Positions 59,059 through 64,000 of a DNA stretch of 64,000 nt are shown here, piece after piece. The notes beneath the pieces were generated by a model, which made no database searches, was not told the origin of the DNA, and saw only the letters and a list, made by a program, of their open reading frames with translations. This DNA is from Cristatella mucedo (taxonomy: Eukaryota; Bryozoa; Phylactolaemata; Cristatellidae). A program made the translations under genes and the position numbers. Every line of letters starts with the position of its first letter. Positions within the stretch are counted from its first letter, which is position 1. Location: assembly GCA_009760855.2 (NCBI GenBank), contig WPIO01000002.1, positions 8,104,001 to 8,168,000 of the forward strand. Direction: 5' to 3'.

Positions 59059-62000
59059 CTAGAGATGCAGGAGCTCCGAGACCTGCTTCTTGGTGTCGTC
59101 CGGTCCCGTCACTCGGTGACCAGTCACTCGCTTGTCGTGGTATATTTCGTAGTCGTTCTCACCCTATTTTAAAAGTAATTTTTTCAATTAGAATAGGTTT
59201 GATCAAAAATGTCTTTGAATCAGCAGATTTATTTGCAAAGCAAACAGCTAGTATAACCTTTTCATACCTTGTTTACTTTATCGCCAAAAAAGTGAATGGC
59301 CTTAAAGTGCTCTTTTTCCAAGAGTTGAAGACAAAAGCTCTTATCCCACCCTTTTGGGTACACGTCAAAGCTTATGTCACCGGCTGCAACAACACAGCGG
59401 AGGTAAGTTTAAGGCGCGCCCGTAAAAGTTCTATGATGTCTTTTATGTGGCGTTTGTTTTAAAAATACACCCACATTTAGGCAGTTAATGGGAATTGTCT
59501 CTAGCACCTAGTGCTAAAGCTTTAGCTTTAAATCGCGTTGCTGAAACAACATATAATAATAGTCAAGATAGCTCAAACTGCCGAGCAGTGGACAGGAAAT
59601 TTGGATGTTGCTTTATGGTTTTCCGCTCGAGGTGAGTCATCTCTTCCTTTACGTTCCTCGACGAGCGACCTATGGCCGCTATGTATTTTAGAAATATATG
59701 CCTACTTTCACAATAAAGAGGAGTAACCAGCGGTAACACACCCAGTTCGGCGTTAAATGCATAGCAGATGTTTCGTTATCTAGAGGTGCTATACTAATAC
59801 ACTTTCTTACTGTAATTTTATTGATAAGTCGAGAGTTCCGAAAATTTGAAGCACAACACTAAGATGTGCTGATATCTGCCATTGACCAACGAAAAGTATG
59901 GACGTGTTTGCTTCCGTAATGACTATTAACCTACAAGACTCTCAATAACACTTTCAGCTACATAACATTGCTGAAATTCGGGCTTGTTTAGACAGGGATA
60001 TCGTATCTCAATTGGTCCATGCATTTGCGACATCTGTCTTGACTTCTGTAACTCGCTTCTTGCTGGCCTACCGGCCTGTGCACTCAGGCGCTTACAGCTG
60101 GTGCAAACTCTGCAGATAGGCTTGTCTTTTGTCAGCGTCGCAGCTGCCACATCACATCAATTCTCGCCGACCTGCACTGGCTTCTAGTTAAGCAACGCAT
60201 CGACTTCGAGGTTTTTCACTCACTTTCAGGTCCCTCCATTCTTTGGCTCCGGCCTAATTATCAGATCTACTGTCCCACCTGTCTAAGCATCATACCACCC
60301 GCTTTTTGGAATCTAAATCCTTAAATCTACCTTGTAGAAACCTAAAATCCTTTAGCGACCGTGCCTTTAGTTCGTAAACTCCCAAAGCCTGAAAATTACT
60401 CCGACCTGTGTCATGACATCTCCTGACTTGTCCACACTTAAAAAGAAACTAAAAACGCATCTACTTATGACAACATTTAGTGTGTCCCTGTGATTCGTCC
60501 TGTACGTGCTTATGCGTGCTGACACTGTTGCACGCTTCTGCTAACCATACTCGTATGCTGGCCCTATGCAGTCATCCCTAACCACGTTATTCTTGTTGTT
60601 TATTGAGCTTGCTACCACTAACCATTCGACCGTGCTCCCTTTTTAGCAATTGCGAAGCGCCTGAAAAGAGGCTGACTTCTCTCAAGGCACTTTTTCATTA
60701 TTGTTATGATAGTGTGTTAATAGCACGTTATGGTTTCACAGAGAAGTATATTATCTCATCAGAAATAGAGCAACAATAATAGTATATATACATGCACACA
60801 TACATACATACACACCTATACAAATATATATATGTAATGTTTTTAGAACTTCCCAAATAGCATTCGATGGCAAAATAAGTCTCAAATTTTAAGTGTGAGA
60901 TTCTTAATGATTTTGTAATCAGTAACAATCTCACACTTATAATTTGAGATTTATTTTGTGCCTGATTTTAACGGCTTCTCCAGTTTCCCTTAAACGCTGC
61001 ACACAAGCAATCCATGAAACTATGAACATTTTTTAAATCTTTTTCACTTACCAATGTTGTAACTCAAGTCATAGTCCTTGAATTTGGCTCCCAGCTCGGA
61101 AACAAACTTTCTCCTAACACTGTTTTCCTAAAATTTAGATTGCAATAAGTCCGATCTCAAATTTTGCTTTTAAAGATGTCTAATAAATAACTTCCAATGC
61201 AAAAAAGTACCAACAGTCGAGCTCTGCTCCCACAAAGTGCGTTAAAGTAGCATAAATGATCTGATACCATACATTTCTAATTTAAACTTGATCAGCGTTA
61301 GCGCTTACATGAATGCTGAACATTATGGCTGGAGTATCTGGAAATCTCTTGAACCTGTTAGTGCCGTGGGGAGAGGTAAGAATCTTGCAAAGTAGGTCAA
61401 TCTCCCCTCAATGCGAGTAACTGTTATTACCAGAAATAAAAGCGATTGAACAAAAATTTATTACGGTCCTGCGATGAAGGCAGGAACCCACTAATCGAGA
61501 TCTCGGAAAGCAGCCTCAATATTTATATATATATTTATATATACTAGGCGAAAATTGTACAACCCGCTGTTCTCACTTGAATCGTTTCGCCAAACCTCGT
61601 ACGAACCTCAAATCCGTCGGAGACCGTGTTTTTAGTTCCTACGCTCTCAAAGCCTAGAACTCACTACCGACGCACGTCACAGCGTCCCTTGACATGACGA
61701 TACGTGAAAATAAGCATGAAACGCACATGTTATTGCAGCATTCGGTGGGTCTTTGTGATTCGTTCTTCGTGTGCATGTACCTGCTTACAATATTTCTGCT
61801 GCTTGCGGATGTTACGAGCAATCATTTGGTAATGCTTTATCAGCAGCATCTGTAAAGTGCCTTAAGAGAGGTTCAGTTCTTTGATGGCGCTATACAAATG
61901 TATTATTATTATTATAAAAATGTTTGAAAAATAGTTTAGTATAAGTTACAATTCACGACTTAAAATAGCCACTGACAAAGTTCTCTTATTATTACAAGCC

Positions 62001-63178
62001 TGCTTAGCAAACATCGGAATAAATTTAGATACGTAAACCAAGCGACATAATTATGATGAACAACTAGTTAATCTGAGTACATGGTTTTAGAAGGTTACTT
62101 GATATTTATCACTACATATATATATATATATATACCGTTAAATATTATAAAAAATAAAAATAATAAATAAAGAAATACATACATTTATTTATTTCTCTCG
62201 TAATTCAGCGTTGCAATGCAATTAAGAACAAAATAAGTATTTTGTCTTTACGTAGCATCTCCAGGACTTGGCCAACTATTTAATTTTACTCCCGATGGCT
62301 CTTATTTATTGCACTTCAGTATTAAATTTATCTTGCGGCTTCTTAAGAATATGATAGCAAAGCTTCCACCAACTGAGCTGCTTATTTCCATGTTGCCAGA
62401 AGTACAATTATTAATGAACATATTTGGCAGGAGAGCCTGCCCAAGGATCCGCGAGGGGTAGACAGTAAGACATGGAAATGTACATTTGAGTTGTCCAAAG
62501 GGGTGAATTAATCATTATTTTCGCTCTCAAATTTTACCTTGTCGAAGGCCTTAAACTCTTCACGCTCCTTATCGTTAGCCGTGCGCCCAACAGGCGAGAT
62601 GTTGATCATGTTGTTTCGAGTCTCGATGAAGTTACCTCTGTAATGAGAATCACACTAGACTGCTTTAAGCGTTTCGTGCTGGCAATACTTCTTTTTGATC
62701 CAGTGTGCTTGGCTAAAACTGCACTCACTTTTTGGCAGGAATTTGCAGCTTAGACATATAATCTAAAATAAAGTCCATATATTTCTTCATTTTATCGTTG
62801 CCCAACTTGTCGGAGATGCTCTGCAGGTAAAAATACACATTGGAAGAGGTGAATTTGAAAGATAATGCAAAACGTATATCAATTACCGCCTCAAGGTCTT
62901 ACCGTCGTGACGGGTTTTTCGCCCTTTTTATGGAAATACGTTCCATTTTCAGCGCAAACGTAGTCCAATGAGTCTTCTACAATTTAAATTAAAAACTCAA
63001 GTTCCTAAATACAGCAAAGCTGCTTCTCATAGCGTGAAGACTGAACTAAAAATTATGACAGCTCACCCATGCCTCGCAACTGTTCCGATAGCTTTCTAGT
63101 GTCCGAACCGGAAACAACTCCCACACACACTTTTTGCATCAATTTTTTGAGAAATTCCGTTGTCTCGGATGAGATGTT
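59059..63178 (-). CDS. PMM: Phosphomannomutase (3' seven exons, 224 residues; first exon missing)
   Basis: This HAD-superfamily enzyme converts mannose-6-phosphate to mannose-1-phosphate in the cytosol, feeding GDP-mannose for N-glycosylation. Minus-strand exons: 63178-63067, 62976-62903, 62820-62729, 62637-62538, 61127-61052, 59383-59268, 59163-59059. All have GT-AG junctions and matching phases. In order: [18 protein letters not shown] and [17 protein letters not shown]; a cap-domain segment [32 protein letters not shown] (substrate-binding arginines); [45 protein letters not shown] (metal-binding aspartates). The stop is at 59059. The family is about 245-260 residues, so only the N-terminal DVDGT nucleophile exon is missing. 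It was not found up to 64000 and is presumably further right. The usual GGND is GEND here. Two introns carry plus-strand LINE-A fragments. Small exons explain why no long frame marks the gene. Confidence 0.94.
59940..60710 (+). mobile_element. LINE-A, 5'-truncated copy in a phosphomannomutase intron
   Basis: The plus strand has [19 protein letters not shown] text near 60070, [11 protein letters not shown] in the shifted frame, then the FKVLSLTF region and C-terminal blocks with several frameshifts. A diverged tail lies at 60650-60705. It is opposite in orientation to the host gene. Confidence 0.85.
60869..60960. repeat. 92-nt near-perfect hairpin in a phosphomannomutase intron
   Basis: Arms 60871-60902 and 60927-60958 pair over 32 bp with one G:U wobble and one mismatch, leaving a 24-nt loop. 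The size fits a microRNA precursor or a tiny palindromic MITE. No other copy was noticed in the window. Confidence 0.8.
61555..61920 (+). mobile_element. LINE-A, 5'-truncated copy in a phosphomannomutase intron
   Basis: Starts near [19 protein letters not shown] on the plus strand and runs to TGTAAAGTGCCTTAAGAGAG, TTGATGGCGCTATACAAATG and an ATTATT tail. Confidence 0.8.
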
Positions 63179-64000
63179 CTGCCAGCATGAAAGTAAAATC
63201 AAAACTTAGTCAGCCAAAAAAATTAAATCCTCACTAGTATAGGCTAAATATTTTCAAATAGAGTGTACGCGCAAAAAATTGAGCAGAAATTCAATTTGAA
63301 AAACTGGCCGAGTAATAATGACGTCGCTGCAGACTGTCGCTGAGAATCATTTTGACAAGCTTGGGCTCTTTGTTTTGTTACATTCAATTAGGAGCCAATA
63401 TCCACCGACATATGCACAATTAAATAAAGATGATTAGCTGTCTGCCATCACTATTTAATCATTCAACGATTAATTTAGCAGTACATTTTGAGTATAAAAG
63501 TGCCATTGTAGCTACATATGCAAATCAGTACATTATCTCCCCTGACATTCTTGATGCGGCACTCCTCATAGCGTTACCACCATAGCGGCGCCATCATAGA
63601 ACTACTGTAACCTTCTGAAGGGTACGGCGTAAGTTTAATCTTAGCCATCTACGTTTACGGACCCACGAGCTCACCAATTACTCTCTTCCAAAAATTATAC
63701 TCTTCAAAATTATCAATTTTGTAATTAGACTGGAATGTCAAGTACAGGTATATCTCTTATGGACTTAATTAAGAAAGCACACTATCCTCAACACTGAGCT
63801 ACTGTTGCGAACTTTTAAACGGTGATTTAATCGCACGACAACAATAGCAGAATGCATCGTACAGGTACCGGTCTCCCTAGTATGTTTCGCTGCCCACGCA
63901 AAGAAAAAAAAATTTCTTCCAGGTGCATTGAATTGCAAAATTTCTACATTTAGCCTCAACAGTGGACACTAAGAAGCATGATGATATTTTCAACTAGTTT
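63179..64000. other. Right edge, presumed phosphomannomutase intron
   Basis: AT-rich sequence upstream of the first visible exon. I looked on the minus strand for an exon with the DVDGT motif and found none, so the first coding exon is probably beyond the window. Confidence 0.5.

Noticed and set aside
58890..59462. A 190-codon plus-strand frame
   Set aside because: It is antisense to phosphomannomutase exons 6 and 7. The minus strand has the conserved motifs and splice sites.

Overview
The window is animal nuclear DNA. It holds three spliced protein genes with GT-AG introns (one intron looks GC-AG), long CT/GA microsatellites, and many copies of non-LTR retrotransposons and tRNA-derived SINEs. 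A hemopexin-type matrix metalloproteinase together with a metazoan-type mitochondrial CLPB points to a metazoan. The L2/CR1-like LINEs, their matching SINEs and the overall texture suggest a non-vertebrate, but the phylum cannot be settled from sequence reading alone.

Layout. About 1.9-9.1 kb (+): the 3' eight exons of CLPB (AAA+ disaggregase), with its ankyrin part off the left edge. 10.4-14.0 kb: a hAT-type DNA transposon whose transposase is broken by one frameshift, between inverted clusters of a GGACATTTCCC-like motif. 15.2-15.9 kb: a LINE remnant. 17.0-21.4 kb (-): a complete seven-exon secreted matrix metalloproteinase, convergent with CLPB. It has a furin site but no cysteine-switch cysteine. 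22.9-28.8 kb: a nearly full-length LINE, a second LINE family split by a giant GA microsatellite, and a CpG-dense stretch without a recognisable gene. From about 28.8 kb the base composition turns AT-rich. 29-58 kb is almost entirely repeats: many 5'-truncated copies of one LINE family (called LINE-A here), a second family (LINE-B), SINEs, MITEs, foldback sequences and two minisatellites. 59.06-63.18 kb (-): the 3' seven exons of a phosphomannomutase gene, interrupted by opposite-strand LINE insertions, with a 92-nt near-perfect hairpin in one intron.

The three host genes are unrelated in function: mitochondrial protein disaggregation, extracellular matrix proteolysis and mannose-1-phosphate synthesis. 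The repeats do show interaction. The SINE-1 tail matches the LINE-A tail, which suggests LINE-A mobilises the SINE. LINE-A copies are nested in each other, one with a visible target-site duplication. No prokaryotic operon, CRISPR array, rRNA or free-standing tRNA gene was seen. Names such as LINE-A and SINE-1 are local labels, not database names.
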